This document shows, piece by piece, positions 43,488-51,751 of a stretch of 64,000 nt of DNA. A program made the translations under genes and the position numbers. The stretch is from the NCBI RefSeq assembly GCF_009755665.1, contig NZ_CP046622.1, positions 1,054,001 to 1,118,000 on the forward strand. The letters run 5' to 3'. This DNA comes from Variovorax paradoxus (GTDB lineage Bacteria > Pseudomonadota > Gammaproteobacteria > Burkholderiales > Burkholderiaceae_C). Positions within the stretch are counted from its first letter, which is position 1. The number at the start of each line of letters is the position of its first letter. The notes under the pieces were generated by a model that saw nothing but the letters and a program-made list of their open reading frames with translations, had not been told where the DNA came from and did not search any database.

Positions 43488-44960
43488 ATGAAAACATCCC
43501 CCCTTGCATTGCTGAACGACCCGACCCTCCTGAAGACAGATGCGCTGATCGCCGGCGAATGGATTCGAGGCAAAAGTCGCTTCGACGTGAACGACCCGGC
43601 CACCGGTCAGAAACTGGTCGACGTTGCCAACCTCACGCGCGCGGACGCGGCCCTGGCTATTGCCGCCGCCAACAAGGCGCTTGCTGCCTGGCGCCGCAAG
43701 ACCGGCAAGGAGCGCAGCATCGTGCTGCGCAAGTGGTTCGACCTGCTGGTTGCCAACACCGAAGACCTGGGGCGCCTTATGACCGCGGAGCAGGGCAAGC
43801 CCTTCGCCGAGGCCAAGGGAGAGGTGGCCTACGGCGCCAGCTTCATTGAATGGTTTGCCGAAGAAGCCAAGCGCGTCAACGGCGAAGTGCTGCCGCAGTT
43901 CGACAACAACCGGCGCTTGCTGGTCATGAAGCAGGCCATTGGCGTGTGCGCCGCCATCACGCCTTGGAATTTTCCGCTGGCCATGATCACGCGCAAGGTG
44001 GCACCGGCACTGGCGGCGGGCTGCACGGTCGTCATCAAGCCGGCCGAGCTCACGCCGCTTACCGCGCTGGCCGCGGCCGAGCTGGCTATGCGCGCGGGCA
44101 TTCCGGCGGGCGTGCTCAACGTGCTCACGGCTGACAGCCAGAACAGCATTGCCGTTGGCAAGGAACTGTGCGAGAGCGACATCGTGCGGCACCTGAGCTT
44201 CACCGGCTCCACCGAGGTCGGCCGCATTCTCATGAGCCAGTGCGCGCCCACGGTGAAGAAGCTGTCGCTCGAGCTGGGCGGCAACGCGCCCTTCCTGGTG
44301 TTCGACGATGCCGATGTCGATTCGGCGGTCGAGGGTGCCATGGCCAGCAAGTACCGCAACGCGGGCCAGACCTGCGTGTGCGCGAACCGGCTGTATGTGC
44401 AAGACGGTATCTACGACAGCTTCGTCGAGAAGTTCGCGGCCAAGGTCAAGGCGCTGAAGGTGGGCAACGGCTTTGAAGAGGGCGTGGTGCAAGGGCCGCT
44501 CATCGAAGATGCGGCTGTGGATAAAGTGCAGCGGCACGTCGACGACGCGGTTGCCAAGGGCGGCAAGCTGCTGGCGGGCGGCCACAAGATCGAGGGCCAG
44601 TTCTTCGAGCCGACGGTCATTGCCGATGCCACGCCAGACATGCTGTGCGCGAAGGAGGAAACCTTCGGCCCCTTCGCGCCGGTGTTCCGCTTCAAGACCG
44701 AGCAGGAGGCCATCGACGCGGCCAACAACACGGAGTTCGGTTTGGCAAGCTACTTCTATACGCGCGACGTGGGGCGCATCTTCCGCGTGGCGGAGGCGCT
44801 GGAGTACGGCATGGTCGGCATCAACGCCGGCGTGATCGCCACGGAGCACGTGCCCTTCGGCGGCGTGAAGCAATCGGGCCTGGGGCGCGAGGGTTCGCAC
44901 CATGGCATGGACGATTACGTCGAGATCAAGTATTTGTGCCTGGGCGACATCCAGAAGTAG
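43488..44960 (+). CDS. gabD: NAD(P)-dependent succinate-semialdehyde dehydrogenase
   Basis: A 490-residue aldehyde dehydrogenase with the GabD signature: PWNFPLAMITRKVAPALAAG, SFTGSTEVGRILMSQCAPT, catalytic Glu in LELGGNAPFLVFDDAD and catalytic Cys in NAGQTCVCANRLYVQDGIYD. It oxidises succinate semialdehyde to succinate, completing the guanidinobutyrate/GABA route. ATG 43488 follows CTCGAGAG. Its last 35 bases overlap the convergent flavin reductase gene. Confidence 0.92.
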   Translation: MKTSPLALLNDPTLLKTDALIAGEWIRGKSRFDVNDPATGQKLVDVANLTRADAALAIAAANKALAAWRRKTGKERSIVLRKWFDLLVANTEDLGRLMTAEQGKPFAEAKGEVAYGASFIEWFAEEAKRVNGEVLPQFDNNRRLLVMKQAIGVCAAITPWNFPLAMITRKVAPALAAGCTVVIKPAELTPLTALAAAELAMRAGIPAGVLNVLTADSQNSIAVGKELCESDIVRHLSFTGSTEVGRILMSQCAPTVKKLSLELGGNAPFLVFDDADVDSAVEGAMASKYRNAGQTCVCANRLYVQDGIYDSFVEKFAAKVKALKVGNGFEEGVVQGPLIEDAAVDKVQRHVDDAVAKGGKLLAGGHKIEGQFFEPTVIADATPDMLCAKEETFGPFAPVFRFKTEQEAIDAANNTEFGLASYFYTRDVGRIFRVAEALEYGMVGINAGVIATEHVPFGGVKQSGLGREGSHHGMDDYVEIKYLCLGDIQK

Positions 44961-45522
44961 ACGGCGCCGCATCGTTGCGTTGAGGCCGCTCCAGGTTCTC
45001 GGCAAGTTCCCACAGCGATCCCATCTGCCCTGAGTGGAAAAGCAAGGGCGGCGTGTCGGTTCGCGAGAACCGATCCACACGGCCGAGGATGATGGTGTGG
45101 TCGCCCTCCTGATGGCGCGAGTAGGTCGAGCATTCGAAGGTCGCGACGCTCTCGACAAGTCTTGCGCATCCGTTGGGCGCGAGCTCGAATGCTTCGGCAA
45201 AGCGTTCGAACTTGTCCGCTGCGGGTTTCGCAAAATGCCAGGCCAGGTCCCGCTGCGAGGCAGTCAGCACGCTGAGATTGAACGGCCGCGCCGCAAGGAA
45301 TGCCTCGGCGCTGCGGGTGTCGTCGCGAATGCTCCACAGGATCAATGGCGGATCCAGCGACACCGAAGCAAACGAGTTGATCGTCATCCCCTCGCGCTTG
45401 CCCTCCGGCGTGGTGGTGGTCACGAGGCACACCCCCGTGGGAAAGGCGCCGAGCGCCTGCCGCAGCTGGCGGGCATCGACCGTTTCGGCCGCATCGCCCG
45501 TGATGAGAGCCCAGGAATACAT
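44926..45522 (-). CDS. graD: Flavin reductase, reductase component of resorcinol hydroxylase
   Basis: A 198-residue flavin reductase of the HpaC type: LRQALGAFPTGVCLVTTTTP, MTINSFASVSLDPPLILWSI, and FNLSVLTASQRDLAWHFAK. It supplies reduced flavin to the monooxygenase encoded 13 bases upstream on the same strand. The context of gamma-resorcylate decarboxylase and hydroxyquinol dioxygenase makes it the GraD-type subunit. Its C-terminal 11 codons are antisense to the end of gabD, an unusual 35-base convergent overlap. Confidence 0.87.
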   Translation of the reverse strand: MYSWALITGDAAETVDARQLRQALGAFPTGVCLVTTTTPEGKREGMTINSFASVSLDPPLILWSIRDDTRSAEAFLAARPFNLSVLTASQRDLAWHFAKPAADKFERFAEAFELAPNGCARLVESVATFECSTYSRHQEGDHTIILGRVDRFSRTDTPPLLFHSGQMGSLWELAENLERPQRNDAAPSTSGCRPGTNT

Positions 45523-45535
45523 GGTGCTGCTCCAG

Positions 45536-46801
45536 TCAGTACTGGCCCTTCGGCTCCAGGCCGAGCAGGTATTGGCCCACCATCGAAGAGACGGCGTCCC
45601 AGTTGAGGCTGATGTGGCGCGAGATGGCGTTCGTGTCGCGCCACATGCGCTGGATCGGCTGGTTCAGCGACAGCCCGGCACCTCCTACGCTGGCAAATAC
45701 CGCTTCGACAGCATCGCGCGAGAGCCGCGCGGCAAACGCATGGTCGCGCCGGTTCCGGATTCGCTGCTCGATGCTGATGACCTGGCCGTCGAGCGCCATC
45801 TGCTCCACCTGGGCGGTGTCGCGATAGAGCAGGAGCCGCGCCGCGTCGACGCTGGCCGAGGCTTCGGCAAGCCGCGACTGCACTGGAAAGAACTCGCTCA
45901 GCCTGCTGCCGCCTCCGGCAACCGCCCCTCGGGTGACGCGCGTGCCGGCCAACTCGATCAGCTCGTCGACCGCGCCTTGTGCGGTGCCGATGATCGGCGA
46001 CACAAGGCAAACCGGTACTGCCGAAAGAAAGGGAATGCGGTAGATCGGATTCGTGTTGACCACGGCGCCGGGTGGGCTGTTGGACGAAGCTTCCGCAAAG
46101 GTCAGCTTGCGGTGTCCCGGAACGAACAACGGCTTGTCGATCACGATCGCCTTCGAGCCTGTACCTGCCTGGCCGGCCACATGCCAGTTGTCCTCGATGG
46201 CCCAGTCTGCTCGCGGCGCGAGCAGGAAGCCGGCACTGGGTGGCGCGCCTTTTTCTTCAGGCGGAAACTGAACGCCCAGCAGTGCCCACTGGGAGTTGTC
46301 CACGTTGGATGCGAAGAGCCACTTGCCTTGCACGAGGTAGCCGCCGTCCACCTTCTCGGCCATGGTCGCGGGCGCATACGAGCCGCAAACGATCGCACTC
46401 GGGTCCTTGCGCCAGACGTCGTCCTGTGCCTGTTCCGGAAAGATCGCGACCAGCCATTGGTGAATGGCGCCCAGTGAGCAGCCCCAGGACGACGATGTGC
46501 AGCCCCGCGCCAATTCGCTGACCACGTCGATGAACGCGGTAAAGCCGTACTCGTAGCCGCCGTAGCGCGCAGGCTGCATCAGCCTGAAGAAGCCTGCCTC
46601 GTGAAACGCGCGCGTGGTTTCCTCGGAAACGCGTCGATCCTGTTCGGTACGCTGCGCACGCTCTCGAAGCATTGGAACCAAGTTGCTTGCGGACGCAACT
46701 ATTTTTTCGATGGGAGGTGCATCCCTCACGGGTGACTTGCGGCCCGGAGCGGGGAGGTCGACGCGGTCCAGGCGGGCGAAGGGGTTCACGGCTTCAGTCA
46801 T
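45536..46801 (-). CDS. graA: Resorcinol hydroxylase oxygenase component (class D flavin monooxygenase)
   Basis: A 421-residue protein with the acyl-CoA-dehydrogenase-like fold of two-component flavin monooxygenases: AGFFRLMQPARYGGYEYGF, CTSSSWGCSLGAIHQWLVA, and a C-terminal RDTNAISRHISLNWDAVSS with the conserved His. Together with the flavin reductase it should hydroxylate resorcinol to hydroxyquinol. The assignment rests on family plus context. It is divergent from the MarR gene, with a palindrome in the gap. Confidence 0.85.
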   Translation of the reverse strand: MTEAVNPFARLDRVDLPAPGRKSPVRDAPPIEKIVASASNLVPMLRERAQRTEQDRRVSEETTRAFHEAGFFRLMQPARYGGYEYGFTAFIDVVSELARGCTSSSWGCSLGAIHQWLVAIFPEQAQDDVWRKDPSAIVCGSYAPATMAEKVDGGYLVQGKWLFASNVDNSQWALLGVQFPPEEKGAPPSAGFLLAPRADWAIEDNWHVAGQAGTGSKAIVIDKPLFVPGHRKLTFAEASSNSPPGAVVNTNPIYRIPFLSAVPVCLVSPIIGTAQGAVDELIELAGTRVTRGAVAGGGSRLSEFFPVQSRLAEASASVDAARLLLYRDTAQVEQMALDGQVISIEQRIRNRRDHAFAARLSRDAVEAVFASVGGAGLSLNQPIQRMWRDTNAISRHISLNWDAVSSMVGQYLLGLEPKGQY

Positions 46802-46865
46802 GGTTGTCTCCGGATAAGGTGGGTGGGGAACTCGGCAGGCAGGCCTTGATTGAAGCTCATGAAAC

Positions 46866-46877
46866 TTGCAAATGCAA
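46866..46877. promoter_or_regulatory. Operator candidate between graA and the MarR gene
   Basis: TTGCA-AA-TGCAA is a perfect inverted repeat in an AT-rich patch (AATAATAAATG follows) of the otherwise GC-rich divergent region, 60-70 bp from both starts. Size and symmetry suit a MarR dimer. Confidence 0.4.
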
Positions 46878-46936
46878 ATAATAAATGCTTGGGGTTTACG
46901 CTATATCCATGACGCGATTCGCTTGTAGCATTCGTC

Positions 46937-47473
46937 ATGGCTAAAAGAAAGTTATCCGAGCAGGGAGCTCGCCCAGCACGTGGAACACGTGCCGAGACCC
47001 CTCAAAAATTGAATGCAATCGCAGATAAATCAGCGGATCACGATCTGGAGCGGGCCATTCCGTACCTGCTTGCACGCGCAGGTATGCGAATGGGACAGTC
47101 ATTCAGCAAGGAGCTGAAGCAGTTCAAGCTCTCGCTCACCGAATGGCGGGTTTGCGTCGCGCTGCACCACAAGGCGCACCAGCGGCTCTCCGATCTTGCG
47201 CTGCACACATCCACGGACCCTTCCACGCTCTCGCGGGTGGTCGACGGTCTTTTGCAGCGCGGCGTGCTGGTGCGCGACCGGTCGGACGAGGACGCCCGCG
47301 CGCTCGCGCTGAGCCTCACCGATGCGGGGCGCGATCTCACGTTGCGAATCATCCCGCTGGCGCAGGTGTACGAGCGCATATCGTTGTCCGGACTGACTGC
47401 CGCACAGGCCGAATCCCTGCGCGACATGCTTCGGATGGTCTACGACAACCTGGCGGTCCTGGACAACGAGTAA
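46937..47473 (+). CDS. MarR family regulator of the gamma-resorcylate genes
   Basis: A 178-residue MarR protein with an N-terminal basic extension, then ERAIPYLLARAGMRMGQSFS, winged helix HQRLSDLALHTSTDPSTLSR with VVDGLLQRGVLVRDRSDEDARAL (DxRxxxL-like wing), and a C-terminal dimer helix. It is divergent from graA/graD. Probably a repressor released by resorcinol or gamma-resorcylate; this is inference from position. Confidence 0.88.
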   Translation: MAKRKLSEQGARPARGTRAETPQKLNAIADKSADHDLERAIPYLLARAGMRMGQSFSKELKQFKLSLTEWRVCVALHHKAHQRLSDLALHTSTDPSTLSRVVDGLLQRGVLVRDRSDEDARALALSLTDAGRDLTLRIIPLAQVYERISLSGLTAAQAESLRDMLRMVYDNLAVLDNE

Positions 47474-47496
47474 CGCTCGGTAAAGGAGGCGGCGCG

Positions 47497-48453
47497 GTGA
47501 ACATCAACTCCATTGACCTGAATCTCTTCCTGGTGTTCCAGGCGATCTACGCCACGCGCAGCGTCACGCTCGCGGGCGACCGCCTCGGCATGACGCAGTC
47601 CGCCGTGAGCAACGCACTCAAGCGCATGCGCGAGCGGTTCAACGACGCGCTCTTCGTGCGGTCGGCGGATGGGATGGTCCCCACCCCAGTGGCCGAGCGG
47701 CTCATCGCCCCCATCGAAGAAGGTATCGCCTGCCTGATGCAGGCTGTCGATCAAGGCCGGACCTTCGAGGCGGAGACGTCCGGCCGCATTTTTCGCATTG
47801 CGGTCAACGACATCGGGCAGCTGGTCATGATGCCCGAGCTGCTTGCCGTCGCGCGCGGCGTCGCACCCGCGGTGCGCTTCGAAACCGTGGACGTCTCCAT
47901 GGCCGACGCGCGGCAGCGAATGCTCCATGGCCAGGTCGACATCGCGCTGGGCAGTTGGGAGTCGATGGGCCCGTCGTTCTATCAACAGCGGCTGTTCGAC
48001 GAGACATTTGTCGTCCTGATGTCGAAGGCATCGCCCCTGGGCACCCGCGAGCGCATCGAACTGGACGACTATCTTGCGGCCGAACACATCGCCTACCGCC
48101 CGCAGGGAACAACCGATTCGCAGCTACAGCAAACCCTGGAGAGGGCGGGTGCGCTCGACCGGCGGCGGGTCGTCCTGACCGCCGCCCACTCGTTGGGCCT
48201 GGCGACGATCGTCGCCACCTCGGGCCTGTTGCTGACCGCACCGGCCCGCCTTGCCAAGGCGATGGTGGCGTCACGCGCGGACCTGCACAGTGTCGAGGCT
48301 CCCTTCGATGTCACGCCCTTCGAAATACGCCAGCAATGGCACGAGCGTTTTCATCAGGACAGCGGCAACCGCTGGTTGCGTGAGCTGATATTCGGTCTCT
48401 TCCACGAGCGGTCGAGCCGCGAGCTTGTGTCGCCGCAAACGCGGAGCAGGTGA
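47497..48453 (+). CDS. LysR family regulator
   Basis: A 318-residue LysR protein, NodD-like at the N terminus (NSIDLNLFLVFQAIYATRSV, TQSAVSNALKRMRERFND). GTG 47497 is chosen because AAAGGAGG precedes it by 8 bases. It follows the MarR gene by 23 bases on the same strand and is convergent with the maleylacetate reductase gene (3 bp). It probably regulates the divided gra cluster, giving it two regulators. Confidence 0.88.
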   Translation: MNINSIDLNLFLVFQAIYATRSVTLAGDRLGMTQSAVSNALKRMRERFNDALFVRSADGMVPTPVAERLIAPIEEGIACLMQAVDQGRTFEAETSGRIFRIAVNDIGQLVMMPELLAVARGVAPAVRFETVDVSMADARQRMLHGQVDIALGSWESMGPSFYQQRLFDETFVVLMSKASPLGTRERIELDDYLAAEHIAYRPQGTTDSQLQQTLERAGALDRRRVVLTAAHSLGLATIVATSGLLLTAPARLAKAMVASRADLHSVEAPFDVTPFEIRQQWHERFHQDSGNRWLRELIFGLFHERSSRELVSPQTRSR

Positions 48454-48456
48454 TGC

Positions 48457-49518
48457 TCAAGGCCTTGGCGGCGCGCCATCCATGGCGCGGTCGAGCAGAG
48501 CGCGCAGCGCCTCCCTTTCGAGCGGGCGCGGATTCGGATATTGGTTCGAAGCCGCATATTCCGCGGCCTTTTCAAGTCCATCTGCCGGCATGCCGAGCGC
48601 CTTCAGCGAAACGGGAGCGCCATGGGTTCTTGCCAGTTCGAAAAGGCCCATTGCCGCATCCTCGACGCCCAGGGCTCTTGCGATGCGCGCCATGGCGTCC
48701 GGCGCCGCGGCGGCGTTGTACCTGAGCGCATGCGGAAGAACCACCGTATGCACTTGCGCATGCGGAAGGTCGAAGGTGCCGCCCAGGGTGTGGCACAGCT
48801 TGTGGTGCAGGCCCATCGACACCGCGCCCAGCACCGTGCCGCAGAGCCAGGCGCCGTAGAGCGCCAGGCTGCGCGCGGGCAGGTCGTGCGGGTTGTCCTG
48901 AAGCGGCTGCAACGATGCTGCGCACGCGCGGATGCCTTCTTCGGCCATCAATGCGATTACCGGATTTCCGTCGTGCGCATACAGGCCTTCTGCCGCGTGG
49001 GCCATCGCATTGATCGCGCTCGTCACGGTCAGATCTAAGGGCAGCGACAGCGTGAGCCTGGGGTCGTAGACCACCACGCTCGGAAGCACGCGCGGATCGC
49101 GCCCGGTCTTCTTCAGGCCGTCTTCGGTAATGCCGTAGATGGGCGTTACTTCGCTGCCCGCGTAGGTCGTGGGCACAGCAATGATGGGGAGGCCGGACTC
49201 CAGGGCAATGGCCTTTCCGAGGCCAATGGTGGATCCGCCGCCGACAGCCAGGGCGCAGTCCGCCTTCAGCTCCGAAGCGACCGTGCGTGCCTTGCGCGCA
49301 ATCTCGATCGGCACATGCATGGCGGCTTCGTCGAAGATGAATGCAACGCGGCCGGGAAGCCGGTCGGCAATGGCCTCGGCCTGGCCGCGCTGGTTGGGCG
49401 TGCACAGGACGAGAGCGCGCCGGGCGCCGACGCGATCGATCTCCGCCGGAAGCTGGTCGATGCTGTCCGCACCGAAGACGATGCGCGAAGGGCTCGCGGT
49501 GTAGACGAAGCGGTCCAT
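48457..49518 (-). CDS. graC: Maleylacetate reductase
   Basis: A 353-residue iron-type alcohol dehydrogenase fold: RIVFGADSIDQLPAEIDRVG, the nucleotide-binding VGGGSTIGLGKAIA, PTTYAGSEVTPIYGIT, metal-site segments AHAAEGLYAH and GLHHKLCHTLGG. This is the maleylacetate reductase branch, reducing maleylacetate to 3-oxoadipate with NAD(P)H. It begins 4 bases after the dioxygenase gene ends, so the operon order is decarboxylase, dioxygenase, reductase. Confidence 0.9.
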   Translation of the reverse strand: MDRFVYTASPSRIVFGADSIDQLPAEIDRVGARRALVLCTPNQRGQAEAIADRLPGRVAFIFDEAAMHVPIEIARKARTVASELKADCALAVGGGSTIGLGKAIALESGLPIIAVPTTYAGSEVTPIYGITEDGLKKTGRDPRVLPSVVVYDPRLTLSLPLDLTVTSAINAMAHAAEGLYAHDGNPVIALMAEEGIRACAASLQPLQDNPHDLPARSLALYGAWLCGTVLGAVSMGLHHKLCHTLGGTFDLPHAQVHTVVLPHALRYNAAAAPDAMARIARALGVEDAAMGLFELARTHGAPVSLKALGMPADGLEKAAEYAASNQYPNPRPLEREALRALLDRAMDGAPPRP

Positions 49519-49522
49519 GCTT

Positions 49523-50392
49523 CTAGTCCTGCGCTACGGGGTTCAGCACGAAGTCGTAGTCGAGCGTGTAGAACGGCACATCCATGCGCTCTCCGTCCGG
49601 CGCGACGCCGGGCTCGTGGCGCTTCCAGTCGGCGATGAGCGAAGAGCGCACGCCGAATACGGCGTCCGAGCCCAGGTAGCTTCCGCCCGAGCGGAACACG
49701 TGGGTGATCAGAGTCTCGTAGCCCGGCGCCTTGATCATGAAATGCAGGTGCGCGGGGCGCCACGGGTGGCGGCCGAGTTTTTGCAGCAACTGGCCCACCG
49801 GCCCGTCGTGAGGAATGGCATAGGGCACCGCCACGATGGACTTGAAGTGATAGCGCCCGTCGTCAAGGCTTCTCAGATGGCCCCGGCCCTGCGCATGGTC
49901 CAGCTCAGGGCGCTGCACGTCGTACCAGCCTTCATCGTCGGACTGCCATACGTCGATGCTTGCATTGGCTATGCGCTCGCCGCCGATCCCGCGGATGCTT
50001 CCGCCGACGAAGCAGGGTTCACCGCTCGCACCGTTGGAGATGTCGTCGCCGTTGCTGTACTCGGGCGCGTCGGGCACGTAGAAGGGGCCGAACACTGTGG
50101 CCTCGGTGCAGCCCGCGGGGCGCCGGTTGCACTGTGCGGTGACGAGGGTCGAAAGGCCCAGCACGTCGGACAGCAGGATGAACTCCTGGCGTTTGTCGTC
50201 GGTGATCTTTCCGGCACTCGTGAGAAAGTCGATGCCCAATGCCCACTCGGCTTCGGTGAGCTGCACCTCGCGTGCGAAATCGTGAAGATGCCGCACCAGG
50301 CTGTCCATCACGGCCTTCAGGCGCGGGTTGGGTGCGGCGCCCTGCGCCTTCAATGCAGCGCCGGTGATGGTCCACTCGTCGATATCGATCAT
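49523..50392 (-). CDS. graB: Hydroxyquinol 1,2-dioxygenase
   Basis: A 289-residue intradiol dioxygenase: N-terminal helical domain (REVQLTEAEWALGIDFLTSA, DDKRQEFILLSDVLGLSTL), Tyr ligands in DEGWYDVQ and AVPYAIPHDGP, and His ligands in HPWRPAHLHFMI. It opens hydroxyquinol to maleylacetate. ATG 50392 is preferred; the open frame extends to 50860 only as a shadow of the decarboxylase gene. It is 23 bases after the decarboxylase. Confidence 0.92.
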   Translation of the reverse strand: MIDIDEWTITGAALKAQGAAPNPRLKAVMDSLVRHLHDFAREVQLTEAEWALGIDFLTSAGKITDDKRQEFILLSDVLGLSTLVTAQCNRRPAGCTEATVFGPFYVPDAPEYSNGDDISNGASGEPCFVGGSIRGIGGERIANASIDVWQSDDEGWYDVQRPELDHAQGRGHLRSLDDGRYHFKSIVAVPYAIPHDGPVGQLLQKLGRHPWRPAHLHFMIKAPGYETLITHVFRSGGSYLGSDAVFGVRSSLIADWKRHEPGVAPDGERMDVPFYTLDYDFVLNPVAQD

Positions 50393-50415
50393 GCGTGCCT
50401 GCCTTTTCGCGTGGC

Positions 50416-51399
50416 TCAGGAATGGGGCAGCTTGAACAGCGACAACGCGTTGGTGCGGCCGATCTTCTTCCGGTCGGCCTCGCTGATGCTCGTGTCGTTG
50501 AACCAGTTCGACGCATGGTCGACGTTCTCGAAAGGCCAATCGGTCGAAAACAAGATCCGGTCCGATCCGACTTCCAGCATCGCATCGATCAATGTCTGGG
50601 TGCGGAAGTTGCCCGAGGTCGTGAGATAGAAGTTCTCGTGGAAGTAGTCGCAGAGCTTGCGCTTGGCCGGATAGCCCTTGGGAGATTCGACCCAGGCGTT
50701 GCGGTGGTCGACACGCCACATGTTGTAGGGCAGGCCTTCGCCCAGGTGGCCAAGGATGATCTTGAGCCCGGGGTGCCGGTCGAAGAGGCCGCTTGCCATG
50801 AGGCGCAGCGCATGCACAGCGGTTTCTTGCGCAAAGGCCCAGGTGGGGCCGAGCAGCCACGGATGGCCTTCATAGATCTGCGACCAGCTTGCGAGCGGGT
50901 TGCGAGGATGCAGATAGAACGGCGCATCGAGCCGCTCCACCGCGGCCCAGAAGGGCGCGTACTGCGGCGCGTCGTAGTAGACGGCGTTGTCGGGCGTGCC
51001 GACCTGCGAGAACCCGTTGACCAGCGCACCGCGAAAGCCAAGCACGGTCATGCACCGCTCGAGTTCCTGCGTTGCCTTTTCAGGGTCCTGCATCGGCAAC
51101 GCGGCAAACGCCTGGAATCGATCGGGCCGCTTCGCCACCTGCTCCGCGAGAAAGTCGTTGGCGCGCACCGCGAGCTCGTACGCTTTCACCGGATCGGGCA
51201 CCGCCTGAACGGCGGGCGCGTTCAGCGAAAGAATCATCATCTCCATGCCGTTCTCATCCATCTGGCGCAGGCGTCCGTCGTGGATGTCGAGAAGGCGGCT
51301 GCTGAGCTCCTTCCAGTAGACGCCGGGCACAAAGCCGGCCGAATCCTGCAGCGTGTCGGGGATCGCGAAATGTTCTTCGAGACCGATCTTTCCTTGCAT
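50416..51399 (-). CDS. graF: Gamma-resorcylate (2,6-dihydroxybenzoate) decarboxylase
   Basis: A 327-residue amidohydrolase-superfamily decarboxylase. Motifs match the gamma-resorcylate decarboxylase family: GKIGLEEHFAIPDTLQDSAG with metal Glu and His, DENGMEMMILSLNAPAVQA, FYLHPRNPL, HPWLLGPTWAFAQETAVHAL, IILGHLGEGLPYNMWRVDHR, and the metal-binding Asp in DRILFSTDWPFENVDHAS. It converts 2,6-dihydroxybenzoate to resorcinol reversibly. ATG 51399 follows AAAGGAG; a longer frame to 51429 is less likely. First gene of the minus-strand gra operon. Confidence 0.93.
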   Translation of the reverse strand: MQGKIGLEEHFAIPDTLQDSAGFVPGVYWKELSSRLLDIHDGRLRQMDENGMEMMILSLNAPAVQAVPDPVKAYELAVRANDFLAEQVAKRPDRFQAFAALPMQDPEKATQELERCMTVLGFRGALVNGFSQVGTPDNAVYYDAPQYAPFWAAVERLDAPFYLHPRNPLASWSQIYEGHPWLLGPTWAFAQETAVHALRLMASGLFDRHPGLKIILGHLGEGLPYNMWRVDHRNAWVESPKGYPAKRKLCDYFHENFYLTTSGNFRTQTLIDAMLEVGSDRILFSTDWPFENVDHASNWFNDTSISEADRKKIGRTNALSLFKLPHS

Positions 51400-51751
51400 A
51401 GCTATCTCCTTTGTGCGGGCTCGCCGCAAACACCTGACTTACGGCCGCTCCACAGCGGCGCTTGGCCTGCGGTCAATTTATGGGCGCCGAAAGGCACGGT
51501 CCAACAAAGATCGGTGATAGCGCGCATTCGAAGATCGTATGAAGGGGCGAGCAGATGCGCCCGGGGAGGGGCGGCCCATGGGTAGACCCGCCCCAACATT
51601 CACAGGCCGCATAGAGGGCATCCGAAAAATGCGTTGGACCTGCCAAACCGGCAAGCCCATGATCGCCAGCATCGCCGGTCACCCTGCAACTCCACGCGAC
51701 ACCAGGGCGGCGCACAAGGCATCTTTGCCATTCGAACCGGAGACAAGAGTC
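51400..51751. promoter_or_regulatory. Divergent control region between graF and the transporter gene
   Basis: These 352 bases carry no supported gene. They should hold both promoters. Visible structure includes GCCGC/GCGGC around 51450 and a hairpin at 51568-51594 (GGGGCGG pairing with CCGCCCC, enclosing CCCATGGG) in the transporter leader. An in-frame extension of the transporter ORF covers 51539-51751 but lacks transporter-like sequence and a ribosome site. Confidence 0.5.

Noticed and set aside
51539..51751. N-terminal extension of the resorcylate transporter
   Set aside because: The extra 71 residues are not hydrophobic or transporter-like, and the ATG at 51752 has GGAG at proper distance.
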